DNA from: Gautieria morchelliformis
Taxonomy: Eukaryota > Basidiomycota > Agaricomycetes > Gomphales > Gomphaceae
Length of the DNA: 64,000 nucleotides
Assembly: GCA_015179125.1 (NCBI GenBank)
Contig: WHVA01000312.1
Location: forward strand, 1-64,000
Direction: 5' to 3'
Of this stretch, positions 31,131 to 41,771 are shown piece by piece. Position 1 is the stretch's first letter; each line of letters opens with the position of its first letter. A program made the translations under genes and the position numbers. The notes under the pieces are model-generated. The model was not told the DNA's origin. It was given only the letters and a program-made list of their open reading frames with translations, and ran no database searches.

Positions 31131-31330
31131 GCACTGCCATCGTCAGCATTGTAACCGTCGCAGCCACAATTCCACACCTGAGCGCTGCAGAAAATGGGCG
31201 GACAGCCCCCGTAGAGCCCATCGACAATAGCTTCGGACCATCACTCACTCGTGCCGTTGAAGGAGGAATCAACACCGCGCTTGCGCCCACGCGAGGCCTG
31301 TTTGCTTTGACCGGCTTGCGTTTTTAGTTC
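31131..31330 (+). other. Open stretch of unknown identity
   Basis: After a possible acceptor (TTGCGACAG) about 64 codons are open: AIVSIVTVAATIPHL, VEPIDNSFGPSLTRAVEGG, APTRGLFALTG, then stop. It could be the last exon of a fused or neighbouring gene. Family unknown. Confidence 0.3.
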
Positions 31331-32569
31331 ACATTCAATCCAGTACTTTGGTTGGGATGTTGCGTCGGGTTGCCGGCATCAGCAACAACGTTCTGTGTTA
31401 CTGCTACTATAACTGATGGTTTGAACGGAGGCGGCGCGGGGAGCCAGCCTCTGACTCTGTTCGCACTGTATGTCGGGCATGATCGTATGTCAAACAACAC
31501 CTAGTGGAACCGTAGATCTACCCACCTATGATTACACTAAAAACATCATATGACTGTCTTAGCTATCGACAGGCCGTTCCTTATTCTCTCGCTCTCTTTC
31601 GAAAGGATTTTATTTGCCGAATTTTTGAAAGGGCCTCTGGTGTCTCGTGGGAGTGGCACTCAGGGCATTTATTTGGTTTGCTGGTTTCTTTTCTTTTGCG
31701 AATGTCTTCATTGACGACCACCCCCTGGTGGATAGAATCTGCACGAGCGACGCTTTCGACGTTGGATTGCGAATATGCCGCGCGCATGTACAAGCTATGT
31801 AATTACTGTAACCACAATACAATAGTCACATAGATATCCGAAGAATTTTGAATTGCTTACCCTAAGATAGTCTTCTGACGCCCGCTGTGTGTGCTTCTTA
31901 GCGGTGATCGTTAGACAAGTACATAAACACCCTTGCCGACTTGAGCCTGCTTTGCCCTGCAGAAACCATGACCCGGTTGTCATGCCGTCTGTTATTCCAG
32001 TCCCACGGCCTTGGATCCAAAAAAAAAAAAGCATCCTATGCTTATGTCCATTCTTTTGCGCTGTGCCTATACTTTACCCCAGCTCGATCCCTCCCTCAAT
32101 TTCTGAAATTTGGGTGGTTCCTGAGTTCAGTTTCAGGCAGGCTCTTAGTAAGTTAGTACTCTAGTACTTAGTGCTCGAAATACTCTGATCCACCGAGCGT
32201 TCCTGATATACAGCAAGTGCTAGTGGACATAATAATCGAAGCTGACTTGGTGCGCGGTGCGGGTGAGGCCAAGGCACGGGGGAGCCGAAGAGGAACGGCG
32301 GCGGGGCCGTAGGCGAAGTGGGTGTTTTTTGTTGCTGTGGCGGCGCGGAGGGTGTGCTGCACACGCCGGGAAATCCGGGGGGGCGGAAGCAGGTGCGGGT
32401 GCGCGGGTCCTCGTCGTTGAGGTCGTCTTGGTAGTAGGCGAGGTCGAAGGACGGGGTGAATGGGCGGAGGACGGGACAGTGGACGGGAGCGGGGACGAGC
32501 CTCAGCTGATGGTGCTGACGCCCAGGCTGAGCATGGACTGGTCGCGGGAGTCGTCCGCGTGGAGGGGCG
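31331..32569. other. No firm gene; GC-rich 3' half
   Basis: 31331-32160 has only weak frames. From 32240 to 32640 the sequence is strongly GC-rich and open in several frames on both strands. Its His/Pro-rich reading (TPSFDLAYYQDDLNDEDP on the minus strand) is the most natural, but it has no start or splice support. Confidence 0.3.
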
Positions 32570-32803
32570 TTGGGGACGGGAGGGGGTGTGCGCCGGTGCG
32601 GGGTGTGTGTGGCACGGTGTGCGAGACGCTGTCGGGTGTTGGTCCTGAGCGAGAGGCAAAAACGGCAGGCAATACTGGAAGAACTGGAGGAACTGTATGC
32701 GGAGAAAGCAAAGAGAGGAAAAAGGCTTAGGGAGCTCAGATCACAGACCTCAGATCGTAGTCGAAAGCGGATCAAGCAGGAAACTGTGGTTGAGATCGAC
32801 TAA
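32570..32803 (+). CDS. C-terminal exon of an unknown coiled-coil protein
   Basis: The plus strand ends in a clear charged helix: SERQKRQAILEELEELYAEK, AKRGKRLRELRSQTSDRSRK, then RIKQETVVEID and stop. This looks like a real coiled-coil C-terminus with a basic patch. The upstream part lies in the GC-rich zone, and the exon start is not fixed (an acceptor GAGCGAGAG near 32660 is possible). Confidence 0.4.
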   Translation: MGTGGGVRRCGVCVARCARRCRVLVLSERQKRQAILEELEELYAEKAKRGKRLRELRSQTSDRSRKRIKQETVVEID

Positions 32804-33264
32804 AGGACCCCCGTGATGTGCACCGTATGGAATCGAGGGTCGATAGTACAAGCATGTTGCCAGTTAGCTGAGCGCCGAAAACTCTCCTGTTTTTGTTCTG
32901 CGACAATGAAAGTGATAACGAGCTCGCTCAGACGACGCGGCGCACAGCGAGACGCCGAGGAAGACGCTGAGCCCGTTGAGCCCAACGTTGAGACCGTTCT
33001 TTAGCACATCTCTAGCACCTATTGCCACAGTAAGGTCAAAGAAGGCGTGGCCACTGGCAGAAGGAGAATTCTTGAGCAGCGAGAATATCAAGGGTGGGAA
33101 CGGCCTGCCTCCTGGCCGCTAAGTCTGTCGATAACGGCTACTAATGAGTCATGGCCGGCTCTCCCTGCTGTTCGTGAATGAACAAGGCATTGTTCTGGAG
33201 CACGTCAACCGTTGGAGTCTTCTCCGGTCAAACCCCGCACGTATCTCGTACTACTTGCAAGTTA
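32804..33264. other. No gene seen
   Basis: Short frames without motif. Borders the truncated 3' end of the LINE. Confidence 0.4.
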
Positions 33265-36040
33265 CTATAATAACATTGGTGTGCCATAGTCATCTAGCTG
33301 CATCGATGTGAGTCTCCCATCTACCTTCCTTTGAATCCACTCCGCATATTCTTGGGGCACCCCTCTCATACGCATGTCGTGTACGAGCCGCCTAAGCATG
33401 ATGCTCGGGAAGGCGCCCTTTATGTCTAGGAACAGTATCCCCAATACCTTTCCCCTGCGCCACGCATCCTTAGCTGCTCCCACCATATAATGTATGGCGT
33501 CTGTAGTCATTCGCCCCGGGCGGCACCCGAACTGGTTGTTTGGAAGTAGAAGGTACCTTTCTGCCATCTTGACCATGTCCTCCGCTACGCATGCTGATAG
33601 TACTTTGCCTAGCGTGTCAAGTAGAGCGATTGGTCTATAAGCGCCAGGGATCGAGTAGTCTTTTTTCCCCGGCTTTCTCAATACTTTTGTGATTGAGTCT
33701 TTCCATTCGGCCGGGTACACTTCCAGCTGGAAGGTGGCACGGAACAGGGGTCCTATGTAGGGCAACAGTACGTCAATACATTGCTTTATTACTGCGTTGG
33801 GGATACCGTTGGCGCCAGGCGCTTTGAACGAGTTTAACTTCTCCGCCGCTCGCCGTATCTGTTCATCCGGTATGCCGGTGTACTCAAAAGCTTCTGGCGG
33901 GTATTGCTGTTCGTCCGAGTACGTTGTGGGGTCGTTGGTTGGTTCTGGGAAGAATGTGTGGAATAGCATCTCAGCCTTCTGCTCGTTCGTGTCAGCAACC
34001 CATGCGGTGCCATTGCTGCGCTTGGTTGATAGCGTCGGAATTCTTGCTCGTCCCCTGTCCGAGGGGTCGGCGGATGCGTATTTGTGTGCTGTCCATACCG
34101 TTGACTGGTTGGTTCTCTCCAGGAAATCCTCCCAATGTTCTTGCTTGGACTTCTCTATCGTTTCCGCGTACTTGTTCCTAGCCTTCTTGTATTTTTGGTG
34201 TGCCTCGTGCGTCGGATCGCCTCTGAGTTGATAGGCTCTCCTACCTGCTCGTCTGGCTTCCTTCCTTAGCTGAGCTAGTTCCTTGGACCACCAGCGTTTC
34301 ATGAATGGGGATGGCTTCGTTACCGGGACTAGTTCTTCCGTCGTCTGTGTGATCGCGTCAGTCATCACTTCTAGAATTTGTGAGAAATGCTGCTTGTCTA
34401 TCGGGTTTGGTTCAGTTATGGCCTGTCTTAGTCTTCCTTCGAGTGCTTCATTATACTGTCTCCAGTCTACCTGTCAGTAGTTCCGTCGTTGCACTGTGTT
34501 CGCAGCCTCCACCTTGACTTCGATCGTTGTGTCGATTGGGTAGTGATCGCTTTTCGTAGGTTGGTCTTCCGGTACTGTGTGGCATTGTGTTAGTCTTTCT
34601 ATTAAATCAGGTGTGAGGAAAACGTTGTCTGTGCGCGTATTGTTGCCTGTCGACATGGCTCTTAGCGTTGGGATGCCTTTGGGCAGCGCCATATGCAGTC
34701 CCCACTCCACCGTCGTATCTATTAACAGCTGGGCGTCGTCCAGGTTGCTTCTTGTGAATAGGTGGTTATTCCGTTCTTCGTCCCATTGCGGGTGATGGCG
34801 GTTGAAGTCGCCCAGCCATATCATTCCCACGTCGGTCTGTCTGTCGACTCCCGACATAACCTGTGCTCGCATGAATGTCTTCATTGCTTGTATGCTGTCG
34901 GAGTTGTTGCAGTCGCAATAAATGTTCGCTATTGTGATGTTGCCTACGCCTGTTTTCACTCTGATTGCTGTGACGTCCGGCGTGCCGACATCTATTGCCG
35001 CCCATGCGTTGGTTGCGATCCTTTTGTTGACTAGGATAGTGGCTCTCGTCCTCTTCTGTCTGTCTATGTAGTGTGTCTTTGGGTAGACCGTGTACCAGTT
35101 CGGTGTTGCTCGAGCGTTTCCTAGGAAGTCTATGTACGGTTCTTGTATTGCAATTATGTCGTATTTGTCCGGCGTGCTTGTCGATAGTATGTCGGATGTG
35201 GCCGTCAGTGACTTGTTGGCGTTCTGTTGTCTGATCCGCAATTGTGTTATTCCGTTGTCCACCTCCGTCATTAGGGTTGTGTGGCGTGGTTGTCTCCGTC
35301 GGTTATGTTTGGTCGGTCCGCCCCTTGCTCGTACTCGTCTAGAGTCCTCTGCCTCGTTCCGCCGCTTGTCCACCCCTGATCTCTGTGCCCCAGCGTCGGG
35401 TTTGTATTGGGCCTACTCCTGCTTCTGCTTCCCACTTCTCTTCCTTCTCTGTGGCTCCATCTGCGGCTCTCTTGTGGTCGTTGCTCAGCGCTGCTCCTGA
35501 CGAATGCGGTGTTGACTCGTTGGGTGGTCTCGTCTGTGTCTGTGGTTGGGCCTGTCTGATTGTGTTGCTCCCAGGTCCATGGTTGCTCGTTGGGAAAGTA
35601 TTTGTATGTTCCCTCCGGATCTGCGCTCTCTATCGTCTGACATGCCGCTACAAACTTGGGGCATGTTCAGTCCCACGATGCGTGGCCTTCCTTGTCGCAG
35701 TTCACACACTTGTAGCGGGCCGGGTCGATTTCTTCGCACTCCGCCGTTCTGTGGCCTTTGGCGCATGTTCCGCACGTATCCTCTCCCTTGCAGTCCGCTG
35801 CCATGTGTCTTGTGTTTTGTTTCTGACATTTTAGACAGCGCCTTGGTTCTCTCTTCATCCGCCTGGCCCACGCACGTTTTCCTGAAATGATTAGCCCGTC
35901 CCTTATGCTTAGGTTGGCCGATTCTATAGATGAAAACTTAGCTATTAGGTGTGCCGACCTTTGCCCTTGCATTCTTCTGCTCTCTGGTTTGATCCATCTG
36001 GTCGAGATCAGGGTGCCGCTTGCCAATTTCAAGTCTCTCT
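33265..36040 (-). mobile_element. LINE, truncated at both ends, with two CGA to TGA stops
   Basis: Element strand is minus. ORF1 (about 36035-35485) has a basic Cys/His segment CLKCQKQNTRHMAADC, CGTCAKGHRTAEC, CVNCDKEGHASWD, then TGA at 35667-35669 where D-R-TCPKF is expected. ORF2 starts about 35373 with an APE endonuclease (QQNANKSLTATSD, IIAIQEPYID, IWLGDFNRHHPQWDE, SDHYPID). It is broken by TGA at 34474-34476 (NY*QVDWRQYNEAL), then continues into reverse transcriptase (FKAPGANGIPNAVIKQ, YRPIALLDTLGKVLSACVAE, NQFGCRPGRMTTDAI, LFLDIKGAFPS). The frame ends at 33265 before the catalytic FxDD, so the 3' half is lost. The 5' side abuts Ty3 sequence at about 36040. Confidence 0.85.
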
Positions 36041-38322
36041 CTATTTTCCTTCTTCAAGGTTGATCTTGATATTGTGCGGTTGGTGGGGGGCTAGAGTGTC
36101 AGCGCGTGCTTTGCTGAACACATCTGCAAATTCGTGATATACTTCGGGAACATGTTTTTTAACGTTTTCAGAAAGCTCGGGAGAGCTTTCTCCCGATGTT
36201 GCTCCTCGGGCGAGGAGCTCAGGCGAGGCCAGATTGAGCTGAAACACTTCGGACCTTTCCAATCTAGACGCACACATGAAAGCGGGTGCATTGATTAGGG
36301 AAACGAGCGGTGCTTCAAACCTCGGAGGCGAGTTCTGAGGCGAGGTCGAAGGCGGGGGCGAAGATGCCGTAGGCGAGGTCGAAGTCGTAGCCGAAGCTGA
36401 GCAGGCTGACGTCACCGTGGTCGCTGGAGTCGTAGTTAGGTCGATGGTCTTGAAAGTAATACTGCCCAGTACCCAGTCAATCGACGGATTGTAGCGGGTG
36501 AGCCAGTTGTGGCCAAGTACCACCGAGCAACTCGAGTCGAGCGAGGTTACGTAGAAGGTAACCCATTGTTGTTCGCCAGTCGGAAAGCAGATACAGAGGT
36601 CTAGAGCTTGGGTAATGGTAGTGTTAGTACTACCGTCAAATAGTTTCAAGGGTATGGGAGAGACAGGATAAGCAGGCATAGAGTACTTCTGGACAAATAT
36701 GGATTCAATAAAACAGTCTGAGGACCTGCAGTCAACTAATGCAACAAAAGCGACGTTGGGAAGCAAAGGCAAGGTTAGATCTACATTAAGGGAATCTTTG
36801 GACAATGAATGAGAAGCGGCACTGAGTCTGAGCACACGGGTGAGGTTACCGCAATCCTCGGATCGTGTGGTTCCGAGGTTGCTACATATTTCTTCACCTC
36901 CGTAATGGAGGCCGAAGTCCCCTCGTTGGGGGTCTTCGCTGCCCGACCTTTAGAACCGCTACCGCTGGTAGACTTGTTCTTTGGGCAGTCCTTGACGATG
37001 TGGCCTTTGGTGCCGCAAAGTAGACAAAGGCCTTGGTCGACCCGACATTGGCGTTCCTCGGGAAGTAGTTTGCCATCCTTCCCGAGCTTGCTCAATATGT
37101 CAGGCTGGCTCTTGTTGTTCGAAGAGTTGTTGTTGGAACCCTTGCCGTTGTTGTTAGTCTTGTTGCGGTTCTTATTGTTGTTGGAACTGCTGGAAGACTG
37201 GTTGTTGTTAGTGGCATTGCTGCTGGACTGATTAGTGGCGCGTGCAGGCTGGGAGCTACGACCATTGATCATGGCGTCATATTCCTTACGCTCCCAGTAA
37301 CGGCTGTCGCATTCCAGCGCGAAGTTCCTAAGCTCGGCGAGGCTGCGGAATCGAGGGAAGTGAAGTAAGTCGTCCTTGATTCGTTTGGCCAAGCCCGTGT
37401 AGGCGAAGTGTCGGAGGGCCGCGTCGTTCCACTGAGTCTGAGTCGAAGCTTGGGCGAAGTCGATAAAGAATCACGCGGCCTTGTGGTGCTCTTTCATAAC
37501 GATCTTCTCGAGGTCCATCTCGGCTTGGGCAGCGTTGTCGTATGGGCTGAAGTTGAGCTCGAGCTCGGCCTTGAAGCTGTCCCAGTCCTCAAGCCAATCT
37601 GGCTTGCGTTGGACTTCGCCGAGGATCGCCGGCTCGAAATACTGTAGAGCTGAGCCGGACAGGTAAGAAATAGCATACTGCACCTTCGAGGCCCCAGTCT
37701 TGAACGCTGTGGGACAATCTCGGAAGTTGAGTACACATTGAAGGAAGAAGGTGCGAAGCTTGGCCTGGTCAGTACCGTCATAACTATCCGGTTCCTTGAC
37801 CTTGGCTTGTGCTTCGGACTTGCGAGGTTTCGCAAGTTTGATGAATACTCGACGCATAAGCTCGTTGTCCTCGAGGTCACCGAGGTCCTCGGGTGGGAGG
37901 TTGGGGAGGTCCCAATTGTTGTCGGAGCCTCCAGAGCCATCTCCTGGATCACCTGAACAATCACCGGGGTTAGCCCTACCTTTGCCTTTGTTACTAGGCT
38001 CGGCGGGGTCTGCGAGGGGTATCCCCGGGGACGGTGGTGAGTCGTCGGGGGCTTCCGAGAAACGTCGTTGTTCTGAGATACCCCGAAGGGTGCGGGAACG
38101 AGTCATCATGGACATAGTGAAGAAAAGGGATATGTAGGGTGTAAGCAGTTTGAAAATACTGTTACGGTACGATCCGTCGTAAGGTTGACTGAGGTCGGGG
38201 ATGAAACCCGAGGTACAGTCCGAGGTTACGGGGCGAGATTTGGATGGGGAAGTCGGAGAGGGACTAGGCTTCAGCTTATGTGCTGCGCCGACCCTACGCA
38301 TGAGTCCCAACTTCGGAGGCAA
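36041..38322 (-). pseudogene. Ty3/gypsy Gag and protease, interrupted
   Basis: Gag from 38322, or from the inner ATG at TMSMMTRSRTLRG, through KVKEPDSYDGTDQAKLRTFF, FKAELELNFSPYD and EKIVMKEHHKAA, a TGA at 37471-37473 (probably former CGA), then FFIDFAQASTQTQWND, an Asn/Ser-rich low-complexity linker, and the knuckle CLLCGTKGHIVKDC. A second frame (36835-36041) overlaps the gag end by about 55 bp and carries the retropepsin-like region NVAFVALVDCRSSDCFI and VTSLDSSCSVVLGHNWLTRY, then NIKINLEEGK, where it meets the LINE. The overlap might reflect programmed frameshifting or just an indel. Reverse transcriptase and integrase are absent. Confidence 0.8.
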
Positions 38323-38659
38323 ACGAATAAGAGGGGAGGTTTGGCTTATGACGTGAGGCTTAGAAACTAACTAAGGATCGAAGTTATACGATAGTTGATT
38401 TTCAGACTGAGGAGTAGGAATGCATACAGGGGGGTTTATATACGGGGCGAGGGTACAAGTCAGGGGCAAACATATTAGTGGAGATCAGGGCGAGGTCAGG
38501 GTGAGGTAATATATGAATGATGTGTGATGGAGCGGAATCAGTAACTAAGGGGATACGGGCATGGGATCAAGGTCGGATATGAGCTCTAGCTCAGGCTCGG
38601 GCTTGGAAGAAAGTTATACCGGTAAGTAAACGGCCAAAGGCCAGGTTCTTACAAAGCTG
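38323..38659. other. Probable Ty3 leader/LTR sequence, no gene
   Basis: Upstream (in element sense) of the gag above. GAGGT/GGGGC words are frequent, but no LTR ends were identified. Confidence 0.35.
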
Positions 38660-39057
38660 CATGACCTCAGGATGACGTCAGGAATGTCAGCAGATGAATA
38701 CACGGCTCAATTTCAGATCCTGGCAGGCAGGACAGGCTTTAATGATGAGGCACTCGAGGATGCCTATGCTCGTGGCCTTCCAGCAGGTATCCTTGACAAG
38801 ATCCACGCCCAGCCCTTTCTTCCACCAAACCTCAAAGGCTGGAAGGAAGCAGCCTGTCAGATTGACCGCAATCATCGCCGTCTGTTAGAGGTCAGGAAGG
38901 CACAGACACCTCATGTTCCTAAGCGCCCTCCTCCTGCCTGACCACTCCACACTCCTGCTACGGCACCTGTTGTCAGAGGGCCCACAGTCGAAACTGTTCC
39001 AGGAGAGAGTGTAGATCAAGAGGAGGTTCCCATACAGCACACCCGCTCCCTACTTGA
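38660..39057 (+). pseudogene. Ty3 gag C-terminal fragment, opposite strand
   Basis: The plus strand encodes MTSGMSADEYTAQFQILAGR, TGFNDEALEDAYARGLPAGI, LDKIHAQPFLPPNLKGWKEA and DRNHRRLLEVRKAQ, a conserved gypsy Gag segment. Stop at 38941. Its orientation is opposite to the element on its left, so it is a separate fragment. Confidence 0.75.
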
Positions 39058-40110
39058 GGATGTTGTGACAGACGCAACTATCCTATTTTAAATCATCTAT
39101 GTATAAAAGAAACTAATAAAGAAAGAAAGAGAAAAACAAAAAAAGTCAATCAAAAGAAACAAAAATTACATTTATGGTAGACGTTGGCACATACGACGAT
39201 CACACAAATTTATCACATGCTATATTACTCATAGATCGAGTGATGTACAGGAGTTCGAGCGTCGACCACGTGCGGTCGATCAGGGACGGCGCACCTATCG
39301 GGTGATGGCATCGGCCATGACGTCGACAGGCGCCAGGCCATAGGCACCGAGGGGTGCAGGCACCAAACGCCGCAGAAGAACAATAGACTGCGCAGGAGTA
39401 CAGGGTGCTGTGGAGTGACCTGAGAAAGTCTCCTGCAGTATACAATACTCAATAAGCTGCCCTACAGAAAGGACACAGAGACAGCAGCCCCATCTCCAAG
39501 CCCAGCATATATGATGGGCAGGGTAGACTCAGATCCATTTTCTATTTGAATCCCATGACACGTCTGACTGATTACTATCTTAACATCATGTGGACAGGGG
39601 CTTTGTATACTAGGTACAGATCTCTATTCCAAAGCCCAGACAATCCTAACACCACCCCCATCACCCCATGACTTTATGACTATAAATTAGTCACCCCTTA
39701 GTTACAAAGTAGTTTTTCGACCCATCCATCCAATATCTTGAACACTAGTAGTTACTATCAATATAGTATAAATAGCTAGTGCAAATGTACGAACAAAATC
39801 ATCCAGAATCGATTATTCTGCCTCCTGAAATCACTGTAGTCTTGTTTGATAGCTACAGAGCTCAGATCTTGATAGTTGATTCCAAATCTTCGTCGAGAGT
39901 CTATTATCACTGTTTACTCTATACTACCTTAAAAGCGAACGCTTTTGATTTGACTATCCCTTGGATCGACGCCGTTCTTCTGTCGACGCGGTCACGTGAC
40001 TCTCATTCATCAGTGCTGGACGCGCCGCGAAAGGCTTAGTCAGCACACAGAAGAGAGGCGAACATAGTGGTCCCAGTCACTGAGCAATGGATCTTATTCG
40101 TTGAAAGGCA
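39058..40110 (+). repeat. LINE 3'-end fragment, inverted copy of 61800-62890
   Basis: About 1 kb that is strongly similar, in inverted orientation, to the LINE tail at 61800-62890. Shared words include ATGTTGTGACA, GTGATGTACAGGAGTTCGAG and TCACCCCTTAGTTACAAAG. It lacks the poly(A) end. A frame at 39779-40039 looks open in both copies, but it differs mostly at amino-acid-changing positions, so it is probably not coding. Confidence 0.7.
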
Positions 40111-40134
40111 CTAATTAATATCTTAATCCAAAAC

Positions 40135-41095
40135 GGCGCGCCGTGCATGTGTGGGCAGGGTGCTGCACCTGCTGCGGGTGCGGGTGACTCTGGCTCTGCG
40201 ACTGCGCCTGGTGCTGGCCGCCCTGTCCCTATGCGCTTGTGCCTGCACCCCCGCACTCGCGAGCTGTTGCTGGGCCTGCTGCGTGGGATGCCGGCGCCGG
40301 CGGCGCCGGTATTCCCTGCGCCGGCACCGGCACCATCCCCCCAACCGGCGGATACGCAAAGTTCAGGCTGCGCGAGGAGGGAGGCGGCGGCTCAGACTCT
40401 ACTGTCGGTGCTGAAGCGGACGCCCACGCTGGAAAGAGGGGTGCACGGTGGGGTGTGCATGTGGAGCGGCGAGAGTGTGAAAAGGTGGGTGTGTGGCGGG
40501 GGAGGGAGCTGATACGAGTGGAGGAGATGCGTCGCGAGCGTGTGTGAGCTTGGGTGTTGATGCGGGTGCTGGTGGGCTGTGTGTGGCGCGTTAACTGCCA
40601 TGTTCGACACCTTCGCTCTTCTGTTGCGGTGTCCCAGCCCGTCGTGGAGTACCCTAACCGCTGTTAACCGCCGTGAGCTTGTAGCTGCGCCGTCAGCTGA
40701 TTGTATCCCAGGAGTGGCGTTTACCCGCTGCACGTAAAGGGCCCCTGCGTTTTCGGCTTGCGTTCTCTTTACATCGACGGGCCAGCTGTGCGCCCTGAAA
40801 TTCACGCTCATATAGCGGGTCAGATGTATTCAGTCTAGGGAGTCTCGTTGTGTTGTCGCTGCTGGGAAAGAGCATCGACAGTCACGGTACTCGCTTGGCG
40901 GGTATTATGTAACTGGATCACGGTTTTACACCTGCAGTAAAATAAGTAACAGCCTAGCACGAATGAGAACAGAGATTGACCAATCAATATGTCGGAAGAA
41001 GTCATCTTCACACTCGGGATGCCTGAGGTTCTGCGGGTGTGGCTTCACCTTGGGTCTGTTCCGTGCTGCCTCCGTGGTTGTCTGCGCAAATTGGA
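40135..41095. repeat. Segmental repeat, copy 1 (blocks A-B-C, uninterrupted)
   Basis: Block A (about 40135-40590, GC-rich) reappears inverted at about 51940-52390. Block B (40580-40915) reappears at 50527-50866. Block C (40930-41095) reappears at 51574-51740. This copy has no insert between B and C, whereas copy 2 carries a solo LTR there. Confidence 0.75.
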
Positions 41096-41771
41096 ATGCT
41101 TGGACAGCCACCAGGTATACGCGTGTCGGCATTTAGCAGGGATGCACGATTTATAGGGGTTAGTTGGGGAACAACTGTGCTGTTGTGCTTCTTTCGGTAA
41201 TTGTGCGATATTTACCATCGTACTCAAGTCTCTATTGCGTTCCACATGCATCCAGGTACGGAAATTAAGTGTGCCCTTCGGGTCGAATCGTCGATGAGAA
41301 CTGTGGTATAAGTAGACATCCGTAGAAAGTCAAGTACGCACAGTCATTAAGGTCGCACAGGCATTGAACATGTTCCCGCAACGCGGGGCTTACAATAAGA
41401 AAGATAGGGAGAGTCCATTCAGGGCAAATATGACTAGTTATATATGGGAATAAGGATATGCTGCACGGAGCAAGAAGGAGTAAGCAGCGGTGAGGTACCC
41501 TGGATAGCCGAATTGGGCGAGATGCTGCAAAGGGCTCTGTATACGAGCGCTCATCTACGGCAAACCGATTTCGAGGGTGTGGGTGGAAAATCGTTCAGGG
41601 GAACGCGTATGCGTCACGTGACGCATGTCAGCGCGGCATATGCCGCTCAAGTGCGGCACCTTTTCGCTCATCATACGATCCATTGAGGCAATTTGTGTCA
41701 GGTTGTAAAATTTCGATGAGTACCTTGGTAAGTATGGGATGCGTGCCTTCTATGAGCACATGATTTTCAAG
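41096..41771. other. Spacer with two perfect palindromes
   Basis: No gene. ATGCGTCACGTGACGCAT (41609-41626) is a perfect 18-bp palindrome centred on a CACGTG E-box. GCGGCATATGCCGC (41633-41646) is a perfect 14-bp palindrome six bases on. Both lie 3' of the Cys/His protein gene. Confidence 0.6.
41609..41646. promoter_or_regulatory. Adjacent E-box palindrome and 14-bp palindrome
   Basis: CACGTG within ATGCGTCACGTGACGCAT is the kind of site bound by bHLH dimers, and the TGACG flanks resemble bZIP half-sites. Binding is inferred from sequence only, and no neighbouring promoter is evident. Confidence 0.35.

Noticed and set aside
32257-32640. Long overlapping open frames on both strands in the GC-rich zone
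   Set aside because: High GC alone removes stop codons. No motif, start or splice support, apart from the downstream coiled-coil tail.
36809-37231. 140-codon Leu-rich frame on the plus strand
   Set aside because: Complement of the Asn/Ser-rich linker of Ty3 Gag on the minus strand.
39779-40039. 86-codon frame that is open in both inverted LINE-tail copies
   Set aside because: Differences between the two copies are mostly amino-acid changing, so there is no sign of purifying selection.
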